The notes below the pieces were generated by a model. The model saw only the letters and a program-made list of their open reading frames with translations. It searched no databases and was not told the DNA's origin. From positions 63,136 through 127,135 of the forward strand of contig CAJUBP010000006.1 in the NCBI GenBank assembly GCA_910584585.1: a DNA stretch of 64,000 bases. The letters run 5' to 3'. The DNA comes from an uncultured Lachnospiraceae bacterium. GTDB lineage: Bacteria; Bacillota; Clostridia; Lachnospirales; Lachnospiraceae. The translations under genes and the position numbers were made by a program. This document shows, piece by piece, positions 53,562 through 62,371 of the stretch; positions within the stretch are counted from its first letter, which is position 1; every line of letters begins with the position of its first letter.

Positions 53562-55163
53562 ATGGAGAGCAAAAATGGGTATTTCAAATTAGACATAAGA
53601 GATGCGGGAGTATTCCTTCAGGTATATCCGCCGATAGGGGGCGGAAAACCGCCGGAGTACAAAGAAGTAGTGGCATATCTGGATGCAAAGGGTTACGGCA
53701 TGTATGACTTAAAGGAATTGAACCGCGCCCTGACCGTAACAGAAGGCGTTCAGGAAGTCTATGTAGGCGCATGGGGCGGCACCTACGAAAATGAGCAGAT
53801 GGAAGTAAATATCTCCATTGATAAGATGCTGGTTTTTTGCCGGTTTTATCCACCTTCCACCAATGGAAAACTGATGACAGCGGAAGAAATTGTCGGAGAT
53901 TTATCTTTCCGCAAAGTCACCGTAGGGCTGAAACAGGATGAAATTCAAAGATTTCTCCAGGATCGCCATTATTGCACAAATTATATTATGGCGAAAGGAA
54001 TTCCGCCAATTAATGGAAAAGACGCCAAAATTGAATATTTTTTTAATACGAACCACAATCTAAAACCAAAAAAGAACGAAGACGGCACCGTGAATTATTA
54101 TGAACTGAATACCATCAGCCGGGTGGAAAAAGGCCAGGTGCTTGCAAAGCTTCACAAAGAAGTTCCCGGCAAGCCGGGAAAAGATGTGTATGGCGGTGAA
54201 ATTCAGGGACGGCAGGCCAAATCCCTGAAACTGGAATTTGGAAATAACATTACCCTGTCTGAGGATATGACCGAGATTTATTCCGGCGTTACCGGGCATG
54301 CCAGCCTGGTGAACGGCAAAGTGTTTGTGGAGGACGTATTTGAGGTGCCTGCAGATGTAGACACCTCAACCGGAAATATTGTCTATGACGGGAATGTCAC
54401 CATTAAAGGCAACGTAAAGAGCGGATTTTCCGTCACCGCCAAAGGAGATATTGTCATAGAGGGCGTAGTGGAAGCAGCGTTTCTCTCCGCCGGAGGCCAG
54501 ATTATTGTAAAGCGCGGCATTCACGGCATGGGAAAGGGCAGAGTACAGGCAAAAGACAATATTATCACTAAATTTATAGAAAACGCCACTGTAATTTCAG
54601 GCGGTTATATTGAGACAGATTCGATTCTGCACAGCCAGGTATCAGCCGGCAATGATGTGCGCGTCAGCGGCAGAAAAGGCTTTGTAAACGGCGGCGTGAT
54701 CCGCGCCGGCAATCTGATCGAGGCGCAGACCATAGGCTCCACCATGGGGACGCTCACCCGGTTGGAAGTTGGGGTAGATCCCATGGTAAAAGAACATTAC
54801 GGAGAACTTCAGAAAAGCATTATCCAGATCAGCAAAGAGTTGGAACAGCTGCGGCCTATTCTTGTTAATTTTAATGAGAAAATGCAGAAAAAGGAACCCT
54901 TAAGCGCAGATCGGATTCAGCAGGTTCAGTCCGTTGCCCGCTCGTTTAAAGAGAAACAGCAGCTGCTGAACACCCAGCGGAAAGAACTAAAGGATCTCCA
55001 TGAACAGATTCAAATGTCCCACAATGCCAAAATAAAAGTAAAAGGCAGCATTTATCCGGGCGTAACCGTAAATATTTCTGAGGTAAGCATGAATATTAAG
55101 AGCGAAAGGACATTCTCGAAGTTCGTGAAGGAGCACGGTGAAGTAGTGGTTCGCACGTTATAA
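53562..55163 (+). CDS. FapA family polymer-forming protein (DUF342)
   Basis: A 533-residue DUF342/FapA protein. Domains: an N-terminal variable part; the KIEYFFNTNHNLKPKKNEDGTVNYYELNTISRVEKGQVLAKLHKEVPGKPGKDVYGGEI block; a right-handed beta-helix with repeated glycine turns (VYDGNVTIKGNVKSGFSVTAKGDIVIEGVVEAA...GGQIIVKRGIHG); a coiled coil at about 410-490. Family members link to flagella or polar localisation in several bacteria; the precise role here is unknown. ATG at 53562 is eight bases behind AGGTGG. Confidence 0.85.
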   Translation: MESKNGYFKLDIRDAGVFLQVYPPIGGGKPPEYKEVVAYLDAKGYGMYDLKELNRALTVTEGVQEVYVGAWGGTYENEQMEVNISIDKMLVFCRFYPPSTNGKLMTAEEIVGDLSFRKVTVGLKQDEIQRFLQDRHYCTNYIMAKGIPPINGKDAKIEYFFNTNHNLKPKKNEDGTVNYYELNTISRVEKGQVLAKLHKEVPGKPGKDVYGGEIQGRQAKSLKLEFGNNITLSEDMTEIYSGVTGHASLVNGKVFVEDVFEVPADVDTSTGNIVYDGNVTIKGNVKSGFSVTAKGDIVIEGVVEAAFLSAGGQIIVKRGIHGMGKGRVQAKDNIITKFIENATVISGGYIETDSILHSQVSAGNDVRVSGRKGFVNGGVIRAGNLIEAQTIGSTMGTLTRLEVGVDPMVKEHYGELQKSIIQISKELEQLRPILVNFNEKMQKKEPLSADRIQQVQSVARSFKEKQQLLNTQRKELKDLHEQIQMSHNAKIKVKGSIYPGVTVNISEVSMNIKSERTFSKFVKEHGEVVVRTL

Positions 55164-55177
55164 AAGGAGGGTAAAGT

Positions 55178-55492
55178 ATGTCAATCAGGCCAGTGGAATT
55201 CAGCGGGGTGGTTCAAAGAAGCCAGGACGTCAGCGCATTGAAGCAGAATGAAGACAATAAAGCCATGCTGCAGCAGCAGAATGTGCAGACGCAGTTCGCA
55301 AAAGATACGGTACATCATATGAAGCAGGTCAACCACGCCAATGATTCAGACAATCCGGAGAAAAAATTTGACGCCCGGGAGAAGGGAAGCAATGAATACG
55401 AGGATCGGCGGAATAAAAAGAAAAAGGCGGGGGAAAAAAATAACGGAAAGGTAAGCCTTAAAACCTCAGGCGGTTTTGATATGAAGATATAG
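55178..55492 (+). CDS. small hydrophilic flagellar-operon protein, unknown
   Basis: A 104-residue soluble protein rich in Gln, Asn and Lys: PVEFSGVVQRSQDVSALKQNEDNKAMLQQQNVQTQFAK at the start, a Lys/Asp/Glu middle and KVSLKTSGGFDMKI at the end. It is probably largely disordered. AAAGGAGGG precedes the ATG. It sits between fapA and the SwrB-position gene; similar proteins occur there in related genomes, but no function is known to me. Confidence 0.65.
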   Translation: MSIRPVEFSGVVQRSQDVSALKQNEDNKAMLQQQNVQTQFAKDTVHHMKQVNHANDSDNPEKKFDAREKGSNEYEDRRNKKKKAGEKNNGKVSLKTSGGFDMKI

Positions 55493-55504
55493 GTAGGTAC
55501 AAGT

Positions 55505-56212
55505 ATGACAGCGGTAGAAATTGTTTTGTTGATTATTGGCGTTGTAATGATGATTGCAAGTTTTTTCATTGCAGAAAAATTGTCGAATCAGGATTTGGAC
55601 AAGGTTGCCGAACTGAGTACGGAAGAAATGCAGCGTATTCTGGAACGGAGCCTGAACGATGCCCAGGTGAAAGTCGATAATATGGTGGATCAGGTGATTG
55701 ATCACTCCATTGAGAAATCCATGGAAGTGGTGGAGCGGGCATTAGACAAAGAAACCAATGAGAAAATGCGGGCAATTACAGAATATTCCGATACGGTGTT
55801 GGAATCTATTCATAAGACCCATAATGAAGTGATGTTTCTCTACAGTATGCTGAATGATAAGCATTCTGAACTTACGAAATATGCAGGGAATCTTGCGCAG
55901 CTTGCCATTCATCTGGAAGAGCTGCAGGAGCAGATTCAAAATACAGTGGATCATTCCGATGAAATTTTAAGCAAAAGCCAGGAAGCGGCAGAGCCTGTCC
56001 GCAGGGCAGAACCGGTTCTGCCGGAAGAACTTCATATGCCGGAAGCTGAATTTTTCACAGAAGAACAAGCGGCAGAGAAGTCGAATCATAACCAGATGAT
56101 TCTGGATATGTACCGAAACGGAAAAGACGCCGTGGAGATTGCGAAAGAATTAGGACTTGGCGTAGGCGAGGTAAAACTTGTAATCGGGTTATTCAGAGAG
56201 GAAGAATTATAG
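55505..56212 (+). CDS. DUF6115-like membrane protein in the SwrB position
   Basis: A 235-residue protein: one N-terminal membrane helix (VEIVLLIIGVVMMIASFFIA), a long alpha-helical coiled coil (about 30-150), a Pro/Glu linker and a C-terminal helix-turn-helix-like end MILDMYRNGKDAVEIAKELGLGVGEVKLVIGLFREE. The same layout and place (between sigD and rpsB) is held in Bacillus by SwrB, which promotes export-gate assembly. Homology to SwrB is inferred from position and architecture, not from clear sequence identity. Confidence 0.65.
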   Translation: MTAVEIVLLIIGVVMMIASFFIAEKLSNQDLDKVAELSTEEMQRILERSLNDAQVKVDNMVDQVIDHSIEKSMEVVERALDKETNEKMRAITEYSDTVLESIHKTHNEVMFLYSMLNDKHSELTKYAGNLAQLAIHLEELQEQIQNTVDHSDEILSKSQEAAEPVRRAEPVLPEELHMPEAEFFTEEQAAEKSNHNQMILDMYRNGKDAVEIAKELGLGVGEVKLVIGLFREEEL

Positions 56213-56215
56213 TCT

Positions 56216-56803
56216 ATGAAACTGAAATATTATTTGCGGGGATTGGGAGTCGGTATTATATGTACTGCCATTATCATGGGGATTGCTTTGTCCGGAAATA
56301 AAAAGGAAACATTAACAGACGCAGAGATCATAGAGCGGGCCAGGCTTCTTGGCATGGTGATGGAAGAGGAAGGAACAAATGCCGGAAAAGAGGCTTCTGA
56401 CCAGGAAAACCCGGAAGAAGGGAAAACGCCTGAAAATCAAGAGGCCGGAAATGAACAGCCAGACAGTAATAAAACAACAGACACAAAAAGTAACGAGACA
56501 GAAGCGGGCAATCCAGAGTCAGATGAAAATCCGGATGCAGGAGCAGCAAATTCTGAGAATCCGGATGGTCAGCCTTCTGCTGCAGGCCAGGGGACGGTAG
56601 AACTGGAGATCAAGGAAGGAGAGTTTTCGGATGTAGTAAGCCGGAAGCTTTTTGAGGCGGGGCTGGTGCCTGACGCGGAAGAGTTCAATGCTTACATGAC
56701 TCAGAAAGGAGTGGACGATTCCCTGCGGATCGGGGTTCATTTGATTCCCGCCGGCTCTACAGCAGATGAAATCATTGCAATTTTGCAGGAAAAACCGCAA
56801 TAG
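56216..56803 (+). CDS. membrane-anchored protein with MltG/YceG-type LysM-like domain
   Basis: A 195-residue protein: membrane helix at 10-25 (GLGVGIICTAIIMGIAL), a disordered linker of about 85 residues rich in Glu, Asn, Pro and Gly, and a C-terminal domain VELEIKEGEFSDVVSRKLFEAGLVPDAEEFNAYMTQKGVDDSLRIGVHLIPAGSTADEIIAILQ. The last part matches the LysM-like N-terminal domain of the endolytic transglycosylase MltG, but the catalytic domain is absent. It probably binds peptidoglycan without cutting it. It follows the previous gene by three bases. Confidence 0.7.
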   Translation: MKLKYYLRGLGVGIICTAIIMGIALSGNKKETLTDAEIIERARLLGMVMEEEGTNAGKEASDQENPEEGKTPENQEAGNEQPDSNKTTDTKSNETEAGNPESDENPDAGAANSENPDGQPSAAGQGTVELEIKEGEFSDVVSRKLFEAGLVPDAEEFNAYMTQKGVDDSLRIGVHLIPAGSTADEIIAILQEKPQ

Positions 56804-56806
56804 GAC

Positions 56807-56835
56807 TTGCAAGTAAAATTTTCCTGTGATATAAT
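56807..56835 (+). promoter_or_regulatory. strong promoter of rpsB-tsf
   Basis: TTGCAA (56807-56812), 17 bases, TATAAT (56830-56835), preceded by TGTG as an extended -10. About 100 bases of leader follow; it contains GC-rich pairing segments (GCCGGTGCCC...GGTGGCCCTGGG) where autogenous control of rpsB could act. Confidence 0.75.
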
Positions 56836-56940
56836 TGCAAAGATAATATAAATCACATATGTGGATTTCAGAGCCGGTGCCCTGTCGGTGGCCCTGGGAG
56901 AAGAAGCATATGGAAGAATCTAACCAATGGAGGTAAAAAC

Positions 56941-57672
56941 ATGGGCGTTATTTCGATGAAACAGTTATTAGAAGCAGGTGTCCATTTCGGACATCAGACA
57001 AGAAGATGGAACCCTAAGATGGCCCCTTATATCTACACGGAGAGAAATGGTATTTATATCATTGACTTGCAGAAATCTGTGGGCAAAGTAGATGAGGCAT
57101 ACAAAGCTGTAGCTGATATTACTGCTGAAGGCGGCACCATTCTTTTTGTAGGAACGAAAAAGCAGGCGCAGGACGCAATTAAAGCGGAAGCAGAGCGCTG
57201 CGGCATGTTTTATGTGAACGAGAGATGGCTGGGCGGAATGCTGACCAACTTTAAGACCATTCAGAGCCGTATTGCAAGGCTGAAAGCCATTGAGACGATG
57301 GCAGAAGACGGAACTTTCGATGTCCTTCCTAAGAAAGAAGTCATTGCGCTGAAGAAGGAGTGGGAGAAGTTAGAGAAGAACCTGGGCGGAATTAAAGATA
57401 TGAAGAGAATTCCGGACGCTATTTTCATTGTAGATCCCAAGAAAGAAAGAATTTGCGTACAGGAAGCGCATATATTGGGCATTCCATTAATTGGAATTTG
57501 TGATACAAACTGTGATCCGGAAGAGCTGGATTATGTCATTCCCGGCAATGATGACGCAATCAGAGCCGTTAAACTGATTGTTTCTAAGATGGCAGACGCT
57601 GTTGTAGAAGCAAATCAGGGAACCATTGAGGAAGAAGCTGCAGAAGAGACAGAGGAAACTGTGGAAGAATAA
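56941..57672 (+). CDS. rpsB: 30S ribosomal protein S2
   Basis: A 243-residue ribosomal protein. VISMKQLLEAGVHFGHQTRRWNPKMAPYIYTERNGIYIIDLQKS and ERWLGGMLTNFKTI are invariant features; the acidic C terminus EEEAAEETEETVEE is usual for Firmicutes. TGGAGG precedes the ATG. It is the first gene of the rpsB-tsf transcript. Confidence 0.97.
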   Translation: MGVISMKQLLEAGVHFGHQTRRWNPKMAPYIYTERNGIYIIDLQKSVGKVDEAYKAVADITAEGGTILFVGTKKQAQDAIKAEAERCGMFYVNERWLGGMLTNFKTIQSRIARLKAIETMAEDGTFDVLPKKEVIALKKEWEKLEKNLGGIKDMKRIPDAIFIVDPKKERICVQEAHILGIPLIGICDTNCDPEELDYVIPGNDDAIRAVKLIVSKMADAVVEANQGTIEEEAAEETEETVEE

Positions 57673-57709
57673 GCAGAAACAGCAGCAGTAACAGATGGAG
57701 GGAATAAAG

Positions 57710-58645
57710 ATGGCTATTACAGCAGCAATGGTAAAAGAGTTAAGAGAAATGACCGGTGCAGGCATGATGGACTGCAAAAAGGCTTTGAATGAGACAAACG
57801 GCGATATGGATGCCGCTGTAGAATTTTTGAGGAAAAACGGACAGGCTAAGGCAGAGAAGAAAGCCGGAAGAATTGCAGCGGAAGGTCTCTGTACCGTTGT
57901 AGTGAAGGATGATAAAACGGCAGCAGTAGTTGAGGTAAATTCTGAGACAGACTTTGTTGCAAAGAATGATACATTCAAGGCTTTTGTAGAAGCAGTTGCA
58001 ACTCAGGCTGTGAATTCAGACGCAGCAGATTTGGATGCGTTTATGGCGGAAGCATGGAACGAAGATTCCAGCAAGACCGTAAAGGACGCTTTGGTAGAAA
58101 AAATTGCAGTAATTGGAGAGAACTTGAATATCCGCAGATTTGAAAAAGTTACTGCCGATAATGGGTGTGTGGTTTCTTATATCCATGGCGGCGGAAGAAT
58201 CGGCGTTATCGTAGAAGCAGAGACTTCTGTAGTTAATGATACGGTAAAAGAAGCATTGACCAATCTGGCAATGCAGATTGCGGCTCTTTCTCCCAAATAC
58301 ATTTCCAGAGATGAAATCAGCGAAGAATATATTGCTCATGAGAAAGAGATCCTTTTGGCTCAGATTATGAATGATCCGAAAGAATCTCAGAAACCGGAAA
58401 AAGTAATTAACGGTATGATTGAAGGGCGCGTTAACAAAGAACTGAAAGAGATCTGCCTGGTAGATCAGGTTTACGTTAAGGCAGAAGACGGCAAACAGAC
58501 CGTCGGCAAATACCTGGAGGCTGTTTCCAAAGAAGTCGGGGCGGCAGTATCTGTGAAGAGATTTGTTCGTTTTGAGACTGGAGAGGGGCTGGAGAAGAAG
58601 CAGGAAGATTTTGCTGCCGAGGTTGCAGCGCAGATGAACGCGTAG
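57710..58645 (+). CDS. tsf: elongation factor Ts
   Basis: A 311-residue nucleotide-exchange factor for EF-Tu. Signature: VKELREMTGAGMMDCKKALNETNGDMDAAVEFLRKNG, then VEVNSETDFVAKND. ATG at 57710 lies eight bases behind GGAGGG; an upstream ATG at 57695 overlaps that site. pyrH, the usual next gene, does not follow; a terminator and an accessory island do. Confidence 0.97.
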   Translation: MAITAAMVKELREMTGAGMMDCKKALNETNGDMDAAVEFLRKNGQAKAEKKAGRIAAEGLCTVVVKDDKTAAVVEVNSETDFVAKNDTFKAFVEAVATQAVNSDAADLDAFMAEAWNEDSSKTVKDALVEKIAVIGENLNIRRFEKVTADNGCVVSYIHGGGRIGVIVEAETSVVNDTVKEALTNLAMQIAALSPKYISRDEISEEYIAHEKEILLAQIMNDPKESQKPEKVINGMIEGRVNKELKEICLVDQVYVKAEDGKQTVGKYLEAVSKEVGAAVSVKRFVRFETGEGLEKKQEDFAAEVAAQMNA

Positions 58646-58677
58646 AAATTTGTCGAAAATAGGCGAATATAGACAAA

Positions 58678-58721
58678 AAACCCCTTGTGAATGGCGTAGG
58701 AATGTCATTTGCAAGGGGTTT
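58678..58721 (+). terminator. rho-independent terminator of rpsB-tsf
   Basis: AAACCCCTTGTGAATG (58678-58693), 12-base loop, CATTTGCAAGGGGTTT (58706-58721); two internal mismatches. A-run before and T-rich sequence after allow it to work in both directions. Confidence 0.85.
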
Positions 58722-58807
58722 GTGTTTAAATAATTAGGATAACTGGTAATTTAATAGGAAGTATGATAGAATATTCCAAATAGCTAGAGAAGAACGGAGG
58801 GGTATAT

Positions 58808-61309
58808 GTGGCGAAAGAAATGAATTCTACTAAAGCATATTTGTTATTACAAAAAAGAAAAAGTCCGTTTTTAAGTCAAGTTAATAAAGCGATTGAGTTT
58901 GCATCACAGATATTGCCTATGATTACAAAAGTGTTTCAGACATATACGTTGCATGGTATGACACACTCTGTTCATGTGGCAGAATATATGTATGAATTGA
59001 TTGATGATGTCGAAAAGATGAGTGATTTAGAGATAGTGATGCTAATTTATGCGGCATTATTCCATGATATTGGAATGGTTGTTTCAGATAGAGAGATAGA
59101 AGAAATTAAGACAGACAAACTTTTATTAGGCAATAGAAAATATAGTAAAGTTTTTCAAAAATACAATAATGAAAACATAGCTTTACAGGAATGTGTGCGT
59201 CCGGTTCATGGAAAAAGATCAAGAGAGTTTCTGGAAAAAATTGATGATGAAAATAGGGTGATGTTTTTTGTTACATTGGGAACTGCTACGACTTTTCAAA
59301 ATGAGCTTGCAATGATATGTCAGGCGCATAATGAAGATTTTGAATGGATTAGTAAGGAATTACCGTCAGAGACTATCAAAGGAGAATATAGCTTAAACGC
59401 ACAATATATAGCTATATTGTTAAGAATCGCTGATTATTTGGATATGGATGCGCAGAGGGCTCCTCTTTATTTATATAAGTATCTGAATCCAACGGATTAT
59501 AGTGATTTGGAATGGCGTCAGCATTTTCATATAGATAATTATACAAAAATTGTTTTAAATGAAGGGACAGGGCAAAAAGAGATTAGTTTTATTGGCTCTA
59601 GTAAGGAGCCGGCTGTACATAGAAAATTGCTAAAATACTTTGATGATATTAATAAAGAGTTGTTAAATGCGGTTAATTTATGTCAGATTTTCAAAAAAGA
59701 AATATACTTGCTTAATGTGTATCCCCATATTAAAAATAAAATAGAACCGATTGGATTCGCGTTTTCAGATTACAAATTGGAATTGAATTATAAAGCAATT
59801 ACCAATCTTTTGATGGGTGAAAATATTTATGGTGATAAAAAGTATGGTTTAAGGGAAATTATTCAAAATTCTATTGATGCGTGCAAAACAATGGAAGAAA
59901 CTGCCCAGACGCACGAAAACTTTGTTTTTCAAAAATACGAGCCAATTATTTTGGTTGCATTGGATAAGGAAAAGCAAAGCGTTACCATTTTAGATAATGG
60001 CAGTGGGATGAATATAGAAATATTAAAGAAATATTTTTTGAATGTAGGGGTGTCTTATTACAATTCAGATGCTTATAAATTACAAGGGAGAGAGTATTCT
60101 CCAATTGGACATTATGGAATAGGTTTTCTGTCTTGTTTTATGTTGTCAGATAAAGTGGAGGTTCGAACAAAACATATAGAAGAAAATCAAATAATAAAAA
60201 TTGAATTTGAAAAAAACAGTGAATATATTTGTTTGACATATGAGAATAAGACAAAAACTCAAGGAACAGAGATTATCCTGGATTATGAGCAGTTTATGAG
60301 TGTATTTCCTAATGGTATTTCGGAAATAAAAAGTTTTATTGAAGAAAATTTTTTGGATTGTGGAGTTTTGATAAAGATTTTAGTACAGGAAAAGAACCAG
60401 CAGGAAACATATATATGCAATTTAAGAAAAACAGAAGATATATTGCCGGAAAAAATATGTTTAAATCAATATTTGGATGGAATAGAAGTATATGTGGAAT
60501 GTAATTTTAAAAGGATTAATTTTGCAAATAAAATAAAAGACATAAATGGAAATAAGAGTTATTATTATAATTCTATAGAAAATAAAATAATAGAAGAAGA
60601 TAGTATGGATATTTCTATTAAGAAGTTTGTTGTAGAGAATATGATACGGGTACTGACTGTTCCATTAATTTCGGATGAGGCAATATACGATTTTGAAATA
60701 ATTTACAATAAAACAGATGATGTCGAACAAACTATATCTTTGCTGGATGATGATTATGATTTATATAATATTGTATCTAGTGATTTTGGTGTTGTTATGA
60801 GCCAGGATATCATAGAAGGGCGTGAGGATCTTATTGGAGATTACTCATTTGAAATGTTTTGTGAAGAGTTGGAACATGATGATTCTATACCAACAAAAAC
60901 AGATATAAAAGTTTTTCAAGTTGTTCTGGATGAAGAAGCTGAGTGTATTTTACCCTTTAAAGTGAATGTGGGATTTGGGTCAAGATATCCTTTTGAGGCA
61001 AAAGACCAGGTATACCTTAAATGCATATTGTTGCCGCGGCTGAAAATTATTATTCCATATTTAGTTGATGGAATTATTCTTAAAAATGCTGTAATTAATA
61101 TTAAAAATAACAGTTTTTATCCGAATGTTTCCAGAGATAGAATTAGCAAAGAGTTGGAAGAAAAGCTATGCTATTCTATTGGGAAAGCGTTGCATATGTG
61201 GTTGTTGGATAATTTGGAATTATCACTTGGAGAGCGGAAGTTATTAAAAAAATTTGTTGCAACATATTACCCAGAGAAAAGCAGTAATCAGCTAAATGAA
61301 AAAGCATAG
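58808..61309 (+). CDS. HD domain plus Hsp90-type (GHKL) ATPase protein, candidate conflict/defence effector
   Basis: An 833-residue soluble protein. Residues 40-250 form an HD-type phosphohydrolase domain: HGMTHSVH (His49, His53, His56), FHDIG (His86-Asp87), further His at MICQAH and Asp in LLRIADYLDMDAQRAP, so metal binding looks intact. Residues 330-560 are an Hsp90-like ATPase: LREIIQNSIDACK (Asn354, N box), ILDNGSGM (Asp396, G1), GHYGIGF (434-440, G2). The last 270 residues match nothing I know. GTG at 58808 follows GGAGGGG. It resembles HD-plus-HATPase proteins counted among bacterial conflict systems; neither target nor trigger is known. Not HtpG: the HD part and C terminus differ. Confidence 0.8.
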   Translation: MAKEMNSTKAYLLLQKRKSPFLSQVNKAIEFASQILPMITKVFQTYTLHGMTHSVHVAEYMYELIDDVEKMSDLEIVMLIYAALFHDIGMVVSDREIEEIKTDKLLLGNRKYSKVFQKYNNENIALQECVRPVHGKRSREFLEKIDDENRVMFFVTLGTATTFQNELAMICQAHNEDFEWISKELPSETIKGEYSLNAQYIAILLRIADYLDMDAQRAPLYLYKYLNPTDYSDLEWRQHFHIDNYTKIVLNEGTGQKEISFIGSSKEPAVHRKLLKYFDDINKELLNAVNLCQIFKKEIYLLNVYPHIKNKIEPIGFAFSDYKLELNYKAITNLLMGENIYGDKKYGLREIIQNSIDACKTMEETAQTHENFVFQKYEPIILVALDKEKQSVTILDNGSGMNIEILKKYFLNVGVSYYNSDAYKLQGREYSPIGHYGIGFLSCFMLSDKVEVRTKHIEENQIIKIEFEKNSEYICLTYENKTKTQGTEIILDYEQFMSVFPNGISEIKSFIEENFLDCGVLIKILVQEKNQQETYICNLRKTEDILPEKICLNQYLDGIEVYVECNFKRINFANKIKDINGNKSYYYNSIENKIIEEDSMDISIKKFVVENMIRVLTVPLISDEAIYDFEIIYNKTDDVEQTISLLDDDYDLYNIVSSDFGVVMSQDIIEGREDLIGDYSFEMFCEELEHDDSIPTKTDIKVFQVVLDEEAECILPFKVNVGFGSRYPFEAKDQVYLKCILLPRLKIIIPYLVDGIILKNAVINIKNNSFYPNVSRDRISKELEEKLCYSIGKALHMWLLDNLELSLGERKLLKKFVATYYPEKSSNQLNEKA

Positions 61310-61379
61310 AAATATTTTGTCATTTTTCTATAAAAAGCTGAAAAACAGAAAAATTATTTAAAATAAGGAGAGGATTATT

Positions 61380-61715
61380 ATGCTGAAATTGGAGATAAAA
61401 TTAGATGAAGACAAAATAAATAAAGAGCAAAAGTATAGTATTTCTAGTATCTATCAAACCTTAAGTCAAGCTTTTGATAGCTATCAATTAAGAAAGGAAT
61501 ATGAGCCAGATGGCACGATTGTTTTTTTTGGAAATGGAAATTCAAGAGACTATGGGGCATTTGGCTGTATTATCACGTCTTTAAAAGAAAAATCGTGGTT
61601 TATGGATTATGTAATTAAATGGATTTGGTATAATAGCGATGATGGAGAGAATGAAAATGATTTTGCTATTGAAGATGTTCTGTATCATTATACAAAGAGA
61701 ATGAGTGTGGCATAA
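61380..61715 (+). CDS. putative partner (antitoxin) of the VapD-like protein
   Basis: A 111-residue acidic protein: LKLEIKLDEDKINKEQKYSISSIYQTLSQAF, then GTIVFFGNGNSRDYGAFGCIITSLK, WFMDYVIKWIWYNSDDGENENDFAIEDVLYHYTKRMSVA. No DNA-binding motif is obvious. Proteins of this kind sit directly before VapD-like genes in other Clostridia (recalled, not checked), and the stop codon here overlaps the next start (TAATG). An antitoxin role is inference from this pairing. AAGGAGAGG stands six bases ahead of the ATG. Confidence 0.6.
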   Translation: MLKLEIKLDEDKINKEQKYSISSIYQTLSQAFDSYQLRKEYEPDGTIVFFGNGNSRDYGAFGCIITSLKEKSWFMDYVIKWIWYNSDDGENENDFAIEDVLYHYTKRMSVA

Positions 61716-62050
61716 TGAAGGAACGGGAGGCAAAACATTTTAAGGCACTTTATTTTGATTTATGTGTAAAGGATTTGGAAAAGCATTATTCTGCAACTAA
61801 TCCCAGAGGAGCTTATCGGAAAATACAGGATTATTTGCTTCAACGAAAGTTTTCACATGAACAGTATTCTGGTTATCATTCGCAATATAAAACAACAGAT
61901 TTGGAAATTTTTGATTTAGTATATGAAATGAATAAAGAATTTCCGTGGCTGGGATATTGCTTGAATCATTTTGAAGTAACCAATGTAGGAGCAAATCATG
62001 ATTTAATGCAGTTGTTTGATGAGCCGTTTCAAGAGCCGAAAAGAGTATGA
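61715..62050 (+). CDS. vapD: VapD-like (Cas2-fold) endoribonuclease toxin
   Basis: A 111-residue protein with the VapD pattern: FKALYFDLCVKDLEKHY (Asp15 in the FDL strand, the expected catalytic residue), AYRKIQDYLLQRKFSHEQYSGYHSQ, and FPWLGYCLNHFEVTNVGANHDLMQLF. VapD proteins share the ferredoxin-like fold of Cas2 and cut RNA. The start at 61715 overlaps the upstream stop codon by one base, so the pair is translated together. I judge the family call good and the toxin role likely but untested. Confidence 0.75.
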   Translation: MKEREAKHFKALYFDLCVKDLEKHYSATNPRGAYRKIQDYLLQRKFSHEQYSGYHSQYKTTDLEIFDLVYEMNKEFPWLGYCLNHFEVTNVGANHDLMQLFDEPFQEPKRV

Positions 62051-62080
62051 ATATAGTTATTGATTTTATAAATGCGTATA

Positions 62081-62208
62081 AATTTGGGGGAAGAACCTTA
62101 CCCCCAAATTACCCCAAATGGAGAATGGTTATCCCCCAAATTTCAAATATCAGAAATTGGAAACTTTAGAAAGCAAAATTAATTTTCCCCCAAAATAAAA
62201 TTTGGGGG
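62081..62208. repeat. cluster of CCCCCAAATT repeats in both orientations
   Basis: AATTTGGGGG (62081-62090), CCCCCAAATT (62101-62110), ACCCCAAAT (62111-62119), CCCCCAAATTT (62133-62143), CCCCCAAAAT (62187-62196) and AATTTGGGGG (62199-62208). The first two form a perfect 10-bp hairpin with a 10-base loop; the last two form another. Confidence 0.75.
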
Positions 62209-62371
62209 CTGCAGTTGAAAAGGCATTGATTCAGAGCAGACAAAATCACTGCAAAGCCAGTAAAATATATAGTTTCGGGGATATGCGACCGGGACGCAAA
62301 AAAGGGAAAGTTCGCAAAACAGATGGGCAAATAAGCGAAGTTTTCAGTCCAAATTTCATAATTAGTTTTAT

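Noticed and set aside
58808..61309. Annotation as the chaperone HtpG
   Set aside because: HtpG has its ATPase at the very N terminus; here an HD domain comes first and the middle and C-terminal Hsp90 domains are not recognisable.
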